Below are positions 19,023 to 27,236 of a DNA stretch of 64,000 nucleotides, in pieces; the stretch's first letter is position 1; the number at the start of each line of letters is the position of its first letter. The position numbers and the translations under genes are program-made. Source of the stretch: Pseudomonas sp. BN411 (lineage in GTDB: Bacteria; Pseudomonadota; Gammaproteobacteria; Pseudomonadales; Pseudomonadaceae); contig NZ_SSOM01000074.1 in assembly GCF_029871235.1 (NCBI RefSeq), forward strand, positions 173,552 to 237,551, in the 5' to 3' direction. The notes beneath the pieces are model-generated. The model did not search any database. It had not been told where the DNA came from and saw nothing but the letters and a program-made list of their open reading frames with translations.

Positions 19023-19967
19023 TTACAGGCCGATGTGTTTCTTCACGGCGGTGGCGCCGTCCTGGCCATCGAAGGTGGTGACGCCGGCGAGCCACTTGTC
19101 CAGCACGGCCGGGTTGGCCTTGAGCCAGGTGGTGGCGACTTTCACCGGGTCTTCCTTCTCCAGGATCTTCTCCATCAGCTGGCTTTCCATCTGCACGTTG
19201 AACTGCAGATTGTTCAGCAGCTTGCCGACGTTGCCGCAACGCTGTTCATAGTCCGGCGGCACCACGGTGTAGACCTTGGCGGCGCCGTAGTCGGGACCGA
19301 ACACGTCGTCGCCACCGGCCAGGTAGGTGATGTCGAACTGAGTGTTCATCGGGTGCGGGGCCCAGCCGAGGAACACCACCGGTTCCTTCTTCTTCACGGC
19401 GCGCTGCACCTGTACCAGCATGCCGGCTTCGGAAGACTCGACCATGCGGAATTGGCCCAGGCCGTACTGGTCGCCCTTGATCATCTTGTCGATCAGCAGG
19501 TTGCCGTCGTTACCCGGTTCGATGCCGTAGATCTTGCCGCCGAGCTGGTCCTTGAACTTGGCGATGTCCTGGAAGCTCTTCAGGCCGGCGTCAGCCGCGT
19601 AGGTGGGAACCGCCAGGGTGTACTTGGCGCCTTCCAGGTTCGGGGTCGCCAGCACCTTCACGCCGTTGTCCTTGGTGAAGGGCTCGATCACCGCGTCCAT
19701 GGAGGGCGCCCAGTAGCCGAGGAAGACGTCGATCTGCTTGTTCTTCACGCCGGTGAAGGCGATGGGCACGGACGCCATGATCTTGCGCGGGGTGTAGCCC
19801 AGTCCCTCGGTCAGCACCATGGCCACGCCGGTGGTGGCGGCGATGTCGGCCCAGCCGATTTCGGCGAAGCGGACCTGCTTGCAGCTCTGCGGCTCCTGGG
19901 CCCAGGCACCCTGGGCCAAGGCGCAGGCCAGCAGGCCCAGTGCAGCGACTTTCTTCATTTTTTTCAT
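19023..19967 (-). CDS. cbcX: Choline-binding protein CbcX
   Basis: 314 residues with a signal peptide ending GAWAQ. Choline-type OpuAC protein: RFAEIGWADIAATTGVAMVLTEGLGY, KNKQIDVFLGYWAPSMD, GKIYGIEPGNDGN, MVESSEAGML and VFLGWAPHPMN. These Trp/aromatic-rich loops form the quaternary-amine cage in ChoX-type proteins. It delivers choline to CbcW/CbcV. The start at 19967 has GGGAG upstream; the open frame extends 77 codons further without similarity and would run into cbcW. It lies 34 bp after cbcW. Confidence 0.93.
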   Translation of the reverse strand: MKKMKKVAALGLLACALAQGAWAQEPQSCKQVRFAEIGWADIAATTGVAMVLTEGLGYTPRKIMASVPIAFTGVKNKQIDVFLGYWAPSMDAVIEPFTKDNGVKVLATPNLEGAKYTLAVPTYAADAGLKSFQDIAKFKDQLGGKIYGIEPGNDGNLLIDKMIKGDQYGLGQFRMVESSEAGMLVQVQRAVKKKEPVVFLGWAPHPMNTQFDITYLAGGDDVFGPDYGAAKVYTVVPPDYEQRCGNVGKLLNNLQFNVQMESQLMEKILEKEDPVKVATTWLKANPAVLDKWLAGVTTFDGQDGATAVKKHIGL

Positions 19968-20001
19968 TAGCGACTCCCTGACATTGAAAGGTGAAGCGTT
20001 C

Positions 20002-20889
20002 TTAGTGCGCTTGCTGCCGCTGCAATCTGGCGCCGAGTCGACCGAACACACGACCGCGAGTCGCGGTCTGGCGGGTGCCGAAGCTTTCGGTGATACGGTC
20101 GAGAATGATTGCCAGCAGTACCACTGCCATGCCGCTCTCGAAGCCCAGGCCGATGTCCAGGCGCTGGATACTGGCGAGCACGTCGTTACCCAGGCCACCG
20201 GCGCCGACCATCGACGCGATGATCACCATGGACAACGCCATCATGATGGTCTGGTTCACGCCGGCCATGATCGACGGCATGGCGTTCGGCAGCTGCACTT
20301 TGTATAGCAGTTGCCAGCTGTTGCAGCCGAAGGATTGGCCGGCTTCGACGATTTCCTTGTTCACCTGGCGGATACCCAGCGCGGTCAGGCGCACCGCCGG
20401 GGGCATGGCGAAGATCACGGTGGCGATGATGCCGGGCACGCGGCCGAGGCCGAAGAGCATCGCTGCCGGAATCAGGTAGACGAACGCCGGCATGGTCTGC
20501 ATGAAGTCCAGTACCGGACGGATCACATAGGCCACGCGCTCGCTCTTGGCGGCCCAGATACCCAGCGGAATGCCGAGCAGCAGGCTGATCAAGGTGGAGG
20601 AGAAGGTCAGGCCGAGGGTGACCACGGTCTGTTCCCAGAACCCGGTCATCACGATCAGGATCAGCGAGGCCGCGGTGAAGGCAGCGAACTTGGCGCCGAT
20701 ACGCCAGAAGCCCAGGCCCACGAACACGGCGATGATCACCCAGGCCGGCGGCCAGAGCAGGAAGCGCTCAATCAGCTCGGAGAAGCCGCTGACCACATTG
20801 CCGACGCTTTCGAAGGCGCCGCTGTAGTTTTCGAGCAGGTGCTGGACGACGTCATTCACCCAGCTGCCAAGATCCAGTTTCTCGCTCAT
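20002..20889 (-). CDS. cbcW: Choline/betaine ABC transporter permease CbcW
   Basis: About 295 residues, six or seven membrane segments, ProW/OpuAB family. The EAA loop is VNKEIVEAGQSFGCNSWQLLYKVQLPNAMPSIMAGVNQTIMMALSMVIIASMVGAGGLG. Start 20889 has GGGGAG seven bases upstream, better spaced than the ATG at 20895. It lies two bases after the cbcV stop, so translation is coupled. Confidence 0.94.
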   Translation of the reverse strand: MSEKLDLGSWVNDVVQHLLENYSGAFESVGNVVSGFSELIERFLLWPPAWVIIAVFVGLGFWRIGAKFAAFTAASLILIVMTGFWEQTVVTLGLTFSSTLISLLLGIPLGIWAAKSERVAYVIRPVLDFMQTMPAFVYLIPAAMLFGLGRVPGIIATVIFAMPPAVRLTALGIRQVNKEIVEAGQSFGCNSWQLLYKVQLPNAMPSIMAGVNQTIMMALSMVIIASMVGAGGLGNDVLASIQRLDIGLGFESGMAVVLLAIILDRITESFGTRQTATRGRVFGRLGARLQRQQAH

Positions 20890-20891
20890 CG

Positions 20892-22088
20892 TCATTCTCC
20901 CCGCAGGCGGCTCAGCAGGCGGCCTTTGCTGATCGCGCCGCTATAGCGGCCACTCTGGTCGACCACCGGGATCGGCCCTTCGTTTATCACCAGGCGCTGG
21001 ATGACGCTGTCGAGTGGCAGGTCTTCCGGTACCGGGTCGATGTGCTTGAGCAGGCTCTGCTCCAGATCCAGGGTCCGGCCGCCTTCTACCAGCAGGGCGA
21101 TCTTTTCCAGGCTGATGGAGCCACGGAAGTTGTTCTTCTCGTCGACGATGAAGGCGTAGTGCTTGTCCATGGCCTGCAGCTTCTGGCAGACCGTCTGGGC
21201 ATCGGGCGCCTTGCCGTTGTGCACGAACAGCGGAACGCTGTCGGACTTGAGCTGGCCGGCGGTGAGATAGCGGCTGGTGTCGACCGTGTTGAAGAAGTTG
21301 CGTACATATTCGTTGGCGGGGTTCTCGATGATCTCCTGGGGCGTGCCCACCTGGATCAGCTTGCCGCCTTCCATGATGCCGATGCGCGAACCGATGCGCA
21401 TGGCCTCTTCGATGTCGTGGGACACGAAGATGATGGTGCGGCTGTGCTTCTTCTGCAGGTCCAGCAGCACGTCCTGCATCTCGCGGCGCTTGAGCGGGTC
21501 GAGTGCGGAGAAGGCCTCGTCCATGATGATCATCGACGGGTCCACGGCCAGGGCGCGGGCCAGGCCCACACGCTGTTGCATACCGCCGGAGAGCTCATGG
21601 GGATACTTGTGGGCGAAACTGGCCAGGCCAACCTGCTCCAGCACTTCCATGGCGCGCTTCTCGCGTTCCTTCTTGCCCTTGCCGGCCACCTCCAGGCCGA
21701 AGGCGGCGTTGTCCAGCACGCTGCGCGACGGCATCAGGGCGAAGGACTGAAACACCATGCTCATGTCGCGGCGGCGCAGGTCGATCAATTGCGACTTGGG
21801 CAGCTTGGCGACGTTCTGGCCGTCGATGAACACATCGCCGGCAGTGGGTTCAATCAAACGGTTGATCAGACGAATCAGGGTCGACTTGCCCGAACCCGAC
21901 AGGCCCATCAGTACGAAGATCTCACCTTCGTTGACACTGAAGGACACATCGCTGACGCCGATCACGGCGCCACGTTCGGCCAGGATCTTTTCCTTGCTCC
22001 AGCCTTGCTTGAGTAGATCGATTGCTTCTTGTGGTTGTTGCCCGAAAACCTTGTAGAGGTTTTGAACCACGATCTTTCCAGACTGCAT
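20892..22088 (-). CDS. cbcV: Choline/betaine ABC transporter ATPase CbcV
   Basis: 398 residues, ProV/OpuAA type. Walker A GLSGSGKST near residue 61, signature LSGGMQQRVGLARAL, Walker B MIIMDEAFSALDP, switch histidine in IFVSHD. After residue 270 come two CBS-domain segments (TVCQKLQAMDKHYAFIVDE.., DSVIQRLVINEGPIPVVDQSGRYSGAISKG), the module that senses ionic strength in osmoregulated members. First gene of cbcV-cbcW-cbcX. Confidence 0.95.
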   Translation of the reverse strand: MQSGKIVVQNLYKVFGQQPQEAIDLLKQGWSKEKILAERGAVIGVSDVSFSVNEGEIFVLMGLSGSGKSTLIRLINRLIEPTAGDVFIDGQNVAKLPKSQLIDLRRRDMSMVFQSFALMPSRSVLDNAAFGLEVAGKGKKEREKRAMEVLEQVGLASFAHKYPHELSGGMQQRVGLARALAVDPSMIIMDEAFSALDPLKRREMQDVLLDLQKKHSRTIIFVSHDIEEAMRIGSRIGIMEGGKLIQVGTPQEIIENPANEYVRNFFNTVDTSRYLTAGQLKSDSVPLFVHNGKAPDAQTVCQKLQAMDKHYAFIVDEKNNFRGSISLEKIALLVEGGRTLDLEQSLLKHIDPVPEDLPLDSVIQRLVINEGPIPVVDQSGRYSGAISKGRLLSRLRGE

Positions 22089-22503
22089 GGGATATTTCCC
22101 CTTCAGTAGACATCCAGGTCAGCTACACGGAGCCAGAACGGACGCTCGACGACGCCCAGCCTGGTGATGCCGACTGTCTTGCCTGTGTGGATAACAATGT
22201 TTCGAGAACCTGACAGCCCTCTGGCAGTGTTACGAAACCCATTCCCTGGGCGGGTTCAGCACCTCGGCCAGAGGTGCGCGTACTTCCGAAATTTCTTATT
22301 AGGCCGACCTCTATTCGGGGGGAGGTCGCCGCTTGTGTTCTTCGGTCCGGAGCGGAGTGCTCGCGGTCTGTCGGTCCACGGGAACCGACAGCGACGAAAT
22401 CGGGTGACTCAACGATAAAGCCTTGAGGCCTTCGCAATTGTCGGTTTGCGACGTCCATATATTGAGCGGCGACATGGCCGATGATATCGCTGGATGCGCC
22501 GTG
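22089..22503. other. 415-bp gap upstream of cbcV
   Basis: No gene is recognised. It should hold the cbc operon promoter (minus strand). A perfect DnaA-box-like TGTGGATAA occurs once at 22186-22194 and is probably chance. GTCGCA (minus strand, about 22446-22451) resembles the half-site discussed for GbdR but has no 20-bp-spaced partner. Confidence 0.4.
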
Positions 22504-23460
22504 TCACGGCACTTCCACCTGCGTGAGTGCTGTTGGCAGGGGACCGCCGTCACGCGCGGTGACGCCCTGCAGCCAGGCGGTCAGCGTGTCGGGATTGGCT
22601 TTCAGCCACGCCTTCGCTTCGCGCCTGCGGTTGGTGCTCTGATTAAGTATGGCCTCCATCAGGTGGTTCTCCATGGCCAGGCTGAACTTGAGGTTTTTCA
22701 GCAGTCGTCCGAGGTTGGGGCACTCCTGGGTCAGGCCCTTGCGCACATTGGTATAGACAGTGGCGCCGCCGTAGTCCGGGCCGAACACGTCATCGCCGCC
22801 GGCCAGGTAATGCATGTTCAGCTGGTTGTTCATCGGGTGCGGTTCCCAACCGAGGAAGACCGCCCACTGGTTGAGGTGCTCGGCGCGCTTGACCTGGGAC
22901 AGCATGCCGCTTTCGCTGGACTCCACCAGTTTGAAGCCACCGAGGCTGAAGGCGTTCTCCTTGATCATCTTGCCGATCAGCTTGTTGCCGTCGTTACCGG
23001 GCTCGATGCCGTAGATCTTGCCGCCCAGTTGCTCCTTGAACTTCGCCAGGTCGGCGAAGCTCTTCAGTCCGCCGTCCCAGGCCGCCTGATTAACCGCCAG
23101 GGTGTACTTCGCGCCGGTGAGGTTGGCCCCGAGGGTTTCAACCGTGCCGTTCTCCCGATAGGGGCGGATGTCGTTTTCCATGCTCGGCATCCAGTTGCCG
23201 AGGAACACATCGATCTTGCCTTCGCTGAGGACCTTGTAGGTGTCCGGCACCGACAGGCGCTTGACCTTGGTGACGTAGCCGAGCTCGCTCAGCACATGGC
23301 GGGTGACAGCGGTAGTGACCGTGATGTCGCTCCAGCCGACATCGGCGAACTGCACGGTGGAGCAACGTGCCGGGTCGACGGCGGCCAGGGCTTGGGGGAG
23401 GGTAAAAAGGGAGGCGGCCAACAGCGTTGTTGCGAACAGGGGCGTGGTGGGTCGAGTCAT
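22504..23460 (-). CDS. Second choline-type ABC binding protein (CbcX paralogue)
   Basis: 318 residues with a signal peptide (PTTPLFATTLLAASLFTLPQALAA). It follows CbcX closely: VQFADVGWSDITVTTAVTRHVLSELGY, GKIDVFLGNWMPSME, GKIYGIEPGNDGN, LVESSESGML, VFLGWEPHPMN. It has no permease or ATPase of its own and is separated from cbcV by 415 bp, so it likely shares CbcWV. Divergent from sdaB. The start at 23460 is the first ATG before the signal peptide; the longer frame to 23571 adds 37 unrelated residues. Confidence 0.88.
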   Translation of the reverse strand: MTRPTTPLFATTLLAASLFTLPQALAAVDPARCSTVQFADVGWSDITVTTAVTRHVLSELGYVTKVKRLSVPDTYKVLSEGKIDVFLGNWMPSMENDIRPYRENGTVETLGANLTGAKYTLAVNQAAWDGGLKSFADLAKFKEQLGGKIYGIEPGNDGNKLIGKMIKENAFSLGGFKLVESSESGMLSQVKRAEHLNQWAVFLGWEPHPMNNQLNMHYLAGGDDVFGPDYGGATVYTNVRKGLTQECPNLGRLLKNLKFSLAMENHLMEAILNQSTNRRREAKAWLKANPDTLTAWLQGVTARDGGPLPTALTQVEVP

Positions 23461-23589
23461 TGAAGGGGTCCGTCCACAGCAGGAATTATTGTCGTTCTCC
23501 GGACTCGCGTGGCTGTCGGACTGCTGCAGGCCCCCGCCCCCGGGCGGCGGAATGATGCGGGCCAGACGCATCGCCTGACTACCGACCCG

Positions 23590-23614
23590 GTCGCACTCAG
23601 AACTTATCTGTCGC
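23590..23614. promoter_or_regulatory. Candidate GbdR site (GTCGC-N15-GTCGC) at sdaB
   Basis: GTCGC at 23590-23594 and again at 23610-23614, a 20-bp period expected for AraC-family binding to one DNA face. The same arrangement occurs at 61612-61636 between gbcA and gbcB. Confidence 0.4.
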
Positions 23615-23655
23615 GGCTGGCATAGGGAAGCTGATGCTCAGTCGCGACGACTCTC

Positions 23656-23753
23656 TGTAGGGGCGAATTCATTCGCCAAGGGCGGCGCAGCTGCCCCAAC
23701 TAGCCATGCTGGGCGGGCCTTCGGCCTGCTTGGCGAATGAATTCGCCCCTACA
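23656..23753. repeat. REP doublet, copy 6
   Basis: Both arms carry the GTAG tetranucleotide and the GGCGAA-TTCA-TTCGCC stem; upstream of sdaB. Confidence 0.9.
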
Positions 23754-23876
23754 AGGGCAGAGCGAACCATTCCCGGCCACGACGTGTTTGGATACGAGCA
23801 AGTCGGTGTGGGAAGTCCTCGCTCCGGCGAAATGCCGATCATGTCCGACAAGTGTGATCCTTATCGGAGTTGCCCC

Positions 23877-25253
23877 GTGGCTATCAGCGTTTTCGACCTG
23901 TTCAAGATCGGTATCGGCCCTTCCAGTTCGCATACCGTGGGGCCGATGCGGGCGGCGGCGCTGTTCGCCACGGCGCTGCGCGAGCGCGGCCTGCTGGCCC
24001 AGGTGACGCGGGTCGAGGTGCGCCTGTACGGCTCGCTGTCGGCCACCGGTGTCGGCCACGGCACCGACCGCGCCACCCTGGTGGGGCTGATGGGGGAATG
24101 GCCGGATCAGGTCGACCCGAAGCAGATCGCCCCGCGCATCGAGGCGCTGAAGGCCTCCCGCGAACTGCTGCTGGACGGCAGCCACCCGGTGGCCTTCGAC
24201 TGGCAGCGCGACCTGCTGCTGCTCGACGAGAACCTGCCGTATCACCCCAACGCCATGACCCTGATCGTCGAAGGCGAGGGCGGTGAACTGCACCGCGACA
24301 CCTACTACTCCATCGGCGGCGGTTTCGTCGTCGACGAGGCCCAGGCGAAGTCCGGGCAACTGGACCAGGACGCCACCGCACTGCCCTACGACTTCTCCAG
24401 TGCCGAAGAGCTGCTGGAGCTCTGCCAGCGCCACAACCTGCGTATCTCCGAGCTGATGCTGGCCAACGAGAAGGCCTGGCGCAGCGAGGCGGAAATCCGC
24501 GCTGGCCTGCTGAAACTGTGGGACGCCATGCAGGAATGCGTGCGTAACGGCATGGGCGAGGAAGGCATCCTCCCCGGCGGACTGAATGTGCGCCGCCGCG
24601 CGGCCAAACTGCACCGCAGCCTGCAGGAACTGGGCAAGCCCAACGTCATCGGCTCGACCATGAGCGCCATGGAATGGGTCAACCTCTACGCCCTGGCGGT
24701 GAACGAGGAAAATGCCGCTGGCGGGCGCATGGTCACTGCACCCACCAACGGCGCGGCCGGCATCATCCCGGCGGTACTGCACTACTACATGCGCTTCAAT
24801 CCCGAGGCCACCGACGACGACGTGGTGCACTTCTTCCTCGGGGCCGCCGCCGTCGGCATCCTGTGCAAGAAGAACGCCTCGATCTCCGGCGCCGAAGTCG
24901 GCTGCCAGGGCGAAGTGGGCTCGGCCTGCGCCATGGCCGCCGCTGGCCTGGCGGAAGTGCTGGGGGCGACTCCGGCGCAGCTGGAGAACGCCGCTGAGAT
25001 CGGCCTGGAGCACAACCTCGGGCTGACCTGCGACCCGGTGGGTGGACTGGTGCAAGTGCCGTGCATCGAGCGCAACGCGATCGCCGCGGTGAAGGCGATC
25101 AACGCGGCGCAGATGGCCCTGCGTGGCGACGGCGAGCACTTCATCTCGCTGGACCGGGTGATCCGCACCATGCGCGACACCGGCGCCGACATGCACGACA
25201 AGTACAAGGAAACCTCGCGCGGTGGCCTGGCGGTCAGCGCCATCGAGTGCTGA
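23877..25253 (+). CDS. sdaB: L-serine dehydratase SdaB
   Basis: 458 residues, single-chain [4Fe-4S] serine dehydratase giving pyruvate and ammonia. N-terminal domain starts [27 protein letters not shown]; catalytic domain has [17 protein letters not shown] and cluster cysteines in [33 protein letters not shown] 23877 with CGGAG seven bases upstream is chosen; the open frame extends back 57 codons through part of the REP, which is not coding. Serine is formed from the glycine and one-carbon units of betaine breakdown, which explains its position. Confidence 0.95.
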   Translation: MAISVFDLFKIGIGPSSSHTVGPMRAAALFATALRERGLLAQVTRVEVRLYGSLSATGVGHGTDRATLVGLMGEWPDQVDPKQIAPRIEALKASRELLLDGSHPVAFDWQRDLLLLDENLPYHPNAMTLIVEGEGGELHRDTYYSIGGGFVVDEAQAKSGQLDQDATALPYDFSSAEELLELCQRHNLRISELMLANEKAWRSEAEIRAGLLKLWDAMQECVRNGMGEEGILPGGLNVRRRAAKLHRSLQELGKPNVIGSTMSAMEWVNLYALAVNEENAAGGRMVTAPTNGAAGIIPAVLHYYMRFNPEATDDDVVHFFLGAAAVGILCKKNASISGAEVGCQGEVGSACAMAAAGLAEVLGATPAQLENAAEIGLEHNLGLTCDPVGGLVQVPCIERNAIAAVKAINAAQMALRGDGEHFISLDRVIRTMRDTGADMHDKYKETSRGGLAVSAIEC

Positions 25254-25510
25254 TCTCGACCATGGGCGGCCGCCGCCGCCCAATGCTGGTGCACGATGCG
25301 GCGGGGCGGTTATGACCGGGCGGTCCGGTTATGAATATTCCGTCTGTTACTGAAGGTGTTGTCCTATAGCACGGGGTGACATTCGCTGACACCGCCAGTG
25401 CTACCTAAGTCCCCAGGGCCCGCCGGATGCGGGCTCTCGCGGTCGTAAACAGAATGATTCTGTCGCTGGCGCCTAGGCCGAATGGCACGGGCCTTGGAAG
25501 AATCCACTGT

Positions 25511-25533
25511 TTTTAATTGAACGATCAATAAAA
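25511..25533. promoter_or_regulatory. BetI box in the gbdR promoter
   Basis: TTGAACGATCAA (25517-25528), flanked by TTTTAA and TAAAA, is the exact reverse complement of the 12-base core at betI/betT. It ends three bases before the sigma-54 -24 element. BetI control of a sigma-54 gbdR promoter has been reported for P. aeruginosa, and this arrangement fits it. Confidence 0.75.
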
Positions 25534-25535
25534 CT

Positions 25536-25551
25536 AGGCACGACCTTTGCC
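25536..25551 (+). promoter_or_regulatory. Sigma-54 promoter of gbdR
   Basis: AGGCACGACCTTTGCC has the -24 GG and -12 GC with standard spacing (consensus TGGCACG-N4-TTGCW). Transcription would begin near 25562, giving a leader of about 80 bases. Confidence 0.72.
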
Positions 25552-25591
25552 TAGATTTGGTATTCCCTGGTTTTGAAGACCAGGCCATAAC

Positions 25592-25613
25592 AAAAAAGCC
25601 TCTAAACGAGGCT
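25592..25613 (-). terminator. Opposite-strand terminator in the gbdR leader
   Basis: AGCCTC (25597-25602) pairs with GAGGCT (25608-25613). On the minus strand the stem is followed by TTTTTTG, a canonical intrinsic terminator facing away from gbdR. A second hairpin, CCTGGT..ACCAGG (25566-25584), lies just upstream. Confidence 0.6.
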
Positions 25614-25643
25614 CCGCTCCGTGCCTAGCTGAGGGTTTCGCTG

Positions 25644-26747
25644 ATGTCACAGTTCAACCAAGGGGCTCAACCCCAGAACCGTGTTCCCCAGTCCATCGGT
25701 TTCCTGCTGCTGGATAACTTCACCCTGATTTCCCTGGCATCCGCGGTCGAACCGCTGCGCATGGCCAACCACCTCTCCGGCCGCGAACTCTATCGCTGGT
25801 ACACGCTCAGCCAGGACGCCCGTCCCGTGAGCGCCAGCGACGGCCTGCAGATCACCCCCGACAGCGGCCTGGACAACGCGCCGGCGCTGGACGCCGTGAT
25901 CGTCTGCGGCGGCGTCGACATCCAGCACAGCGTCAGCCGCGAACACGTGCAGTGGCTGCAGTCCCAGTCCCGCCAGGGCCGCCAGCTGGGCGCCGTGTGC
26001 ACCGGCAGCTGGGCACTGGCCAAGGCCGGCCTGCTCGACGGTTTCGAGTGCAGCGTGCACTGGGAATGCCTGGCAGCCATGCAGGAAGCCTTCCCCCGCG
26101 CCGGCATCAGCACGCGTCTGTTCTCCATCGACCGCAATCGCTACACCTCGTCCGGCGGCACCGCGCCGATGGACATGATGTTGCACCTGATCGCGCGCGA
26201 GCATGGCCGCGAACTGGCAGCCGCCATCTCCGAGATGTTCATCTACGAGCGCATCCGCAACGAGCAGGACCACCAGCGTGTGCCGCTCAAGCACATGCTC
26301 GGCACCAACCAGCCGAAGCTGCAGGAAATCGTCGCGCTGATGGAAGCCAACCTGGAGGAGCCCATCGACCTCGACGAGCTGGCCACCTACGTCGACGTCT
26401 CGCGCCGCCAGCTGGAGCGTCTGTTCCAGAAGTACCTGCACTGCTCGCCGTCGCGTTACTACCTGAAGCTGCGCCTGATCCGCGCACGCCAGCTGCTGAA
26501 GCAGACCGCCATGTCCATCATCGAGGTGGCGTCGGTGTGCGGCTTCGTTTCCACCCCGCACTTCTCCAAGTGCTACCGCGAGTATTTCGGCATTCCGCCG
26601 CGTGACGAGCGTGCCGGCCAGAACGCCAACGTGGTGGCCCTGATGCCGGTGCCGGACGAACTGGTGCGCAACGCGCCGTCCACCGCCGGCGTTGCCCTGA
26701 CCCGCGCCCAGGGCGAGTCCACCTTCGCCAGCGTGCGGGTGGTGTAA
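25644..26747 (+). CDS. gbdR: GbdR, AraC-family activator of glycine betaine catabolism
   Basis: 367 residues. N-terminal DJ-1/PfpI-like ligand domain (IGFLLLDNFTLISLASAVEPLRMANHLSG, AVCTGSWALAKAGLLDG, SSGGTAPMDMMLHLIAREHG) and C-terminal AraC domain with two helix-turn-helix units (PIDLDELATYVDVSRRQLERLFQKYL; MSIIEVASVCGFVSTPHFSKCYREYFGIPP). GbdR activates dgc, gbc, cbc and sox-type genes in response to glycine betaine or dimethylglycine. It stands alone between sdaB and the dgc operon, which points toward it. Confidence 0.95.
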   Translation: MSQFNQGAQPQNRVPQSIGFLLLDNFTLISLASAVEPLRMANHLSGRELYRWYTLSQDARPVSASDGLQITPDSGLDNAPALDAVIVCGGVDIQHSVSREHVQWLQSQSRQGRQLGAVCTGSWALAKAGLLDGFECSVHWECLAAMQEAFPRAGISTRLFSIDRNRYTSSGGTAPMDMMLHLIAREHGRELAAAISEMFIYERIRNEQDHQRVPLKHMLGTNQPKLQEIVALMEANLEEPIDLDELATYVDVSRRQLERLFQKYLHCSPSRYYLKLRLIRARQLLKQTAMSIIEVASVCGFVSTPHFSKCYREYFGIPPRDERAGQNANVVALMPVPDELVRNAPSTAGVALTRAQGESTFASVRVV

Positions 26748-26774
26748 CGCACCTCCCTTGGCGAATGAGGAGCC

Positions 26775-26873
26775 TGTAGGGGCGAATTCATTCGCCAAGG
26801 GCGGCGAAGCTGCCCCATTCAGGACCAGAAGGGCGGACCTGCGGCCCGCTTGGCGATTGAAATCGCCCCCACA
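26775..26873. repeat. REP doublet, copy 7
   Basis: Left arm GTAG type; right arm GGCGATTGAAATCGCCCCCA. An extra half-arm CTTGGCGAATGAGG sits at 26757-26770. Located just after the gbdR stop. Confidence 0.88.
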
Positions 26874-26912
26874 AAGTATCCCCCGGTGCGCACGGCGCAC
26901 CCTACGGGAAAG

Positions 26913-26939
26913 AAAAAGGCGCCATGGGCGCCCTTTTTT
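26913..26939. terminator. Bidirectional terminator between gbdR and the dgc operon
   Basis: AAAAAGGCGCC-ATG-GGCGCCCTTTTTT is symmetric: T-tracts follow the stem on both strands. It serves both convergent units. Confidence 0.88.
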
Positions 26940-26958
26940 GTATCCCGGATTCAGCCCC

Positions 26959-27204
26959 TCAGCGCGGCACCAACGCCGGCAGCAGCGTGCGCGAAATGGC
27001 TTCGCGCACGTTCGGCAGCAGCGTCGCGCTGCCACCCAGCAACTCTTCCACCAGGCGGCGCAGCGCCAGTGCGCGCTCCGGGCTGAGACCGCTCACGGCC
27101 TGTTCGCAGGCCTGCTCGGCGGTAACCCCCGGCGGGATGCTGATACCCAGCGCCACCAGGCGCTCACGAAAGTCTTCCTGGTCGATCAGATCGGCATGCA
27201 TCAT
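26959..27204 (-). CDS. Small conserved hypothetical protein at the end of the dgc operon
   Basis: About 81 residues, starting MMHADLIDQEDFRERLVALGISIPPGVTA, with an Ala/Leu-rich helical C-terminus. GGAGG lies nine bases before the first ATG at 27204 (an ATG follows immediately at 27201). It begins 32 bp after the etfB stop, so it belongs to the operon. No signal peptide or membrane segment. Function unknown; a small helper of the ETF or demethylase is possible from position only. Confidence 0.75.
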   Translation of the reverse strand: MMHADLIDQEDFRERLVALGISIPPGVTAEQACEQAVSGLSPERALALRRLVEELLGGSATLLPNVREAISRTLLPALVPR

Positions 27205-27236
27205 CGCGCTATTCCTCCGCATCGGGTGCCGCGCGA

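Larger units (their letters stand above)
23461..23876. other. Divergent promoter region of the SBP paralogue and sdaB
   Basis: Contains two GTCGC repeats spaced 20 bp (23590, 23610), a third at 23641, and REP copy 6 (23656-23753). The GTCGC pair matches the spacing seen in the gbcA/gbcB gap and is a candidate GbdR site. The REP lies between that site and the sdaB start. Confidence 0.5.
25254..25643. other. gbdR regulatory region
   Basis: 390 bp without a gene. In order: a TGGTGCAC half-site (25287-25294) resembling NtrC boxes, a TGTTAC half-site (25345-25350) resembling CbrB sites, a perfect palindrome CAGAATGATTCTG (25450-25462), a BetI box, a sigma-54 promoter, then a leader with two hairpins, one of them a terminator on the opposite strand. 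The half-sites are weak observations. Confidence 0.5.

Noticed and set aside
22186..22194. Perfect DnaA box TGTGGATAA, and TATCCACAGCTTGTGGAT at about 62874
   Set aside because: Isolated matches with no AT-rich region, box cluster or origin-linked gene nearby; expected by chance.
23706..23876. N-terminal extension of sdaB through the REP element
   Set aside because: The first residues are REP sequence; the GTG at 23877 has a good ribosome-binding site and gives the family length.
25483..25498. TGGCACGGGCCTTGGA as the gbdR sigma-54 promoter
   Set aside because: The -12 dinucleotide is GG instead of GC; AGGCACGACCTTTGCC at 25536 fits better.
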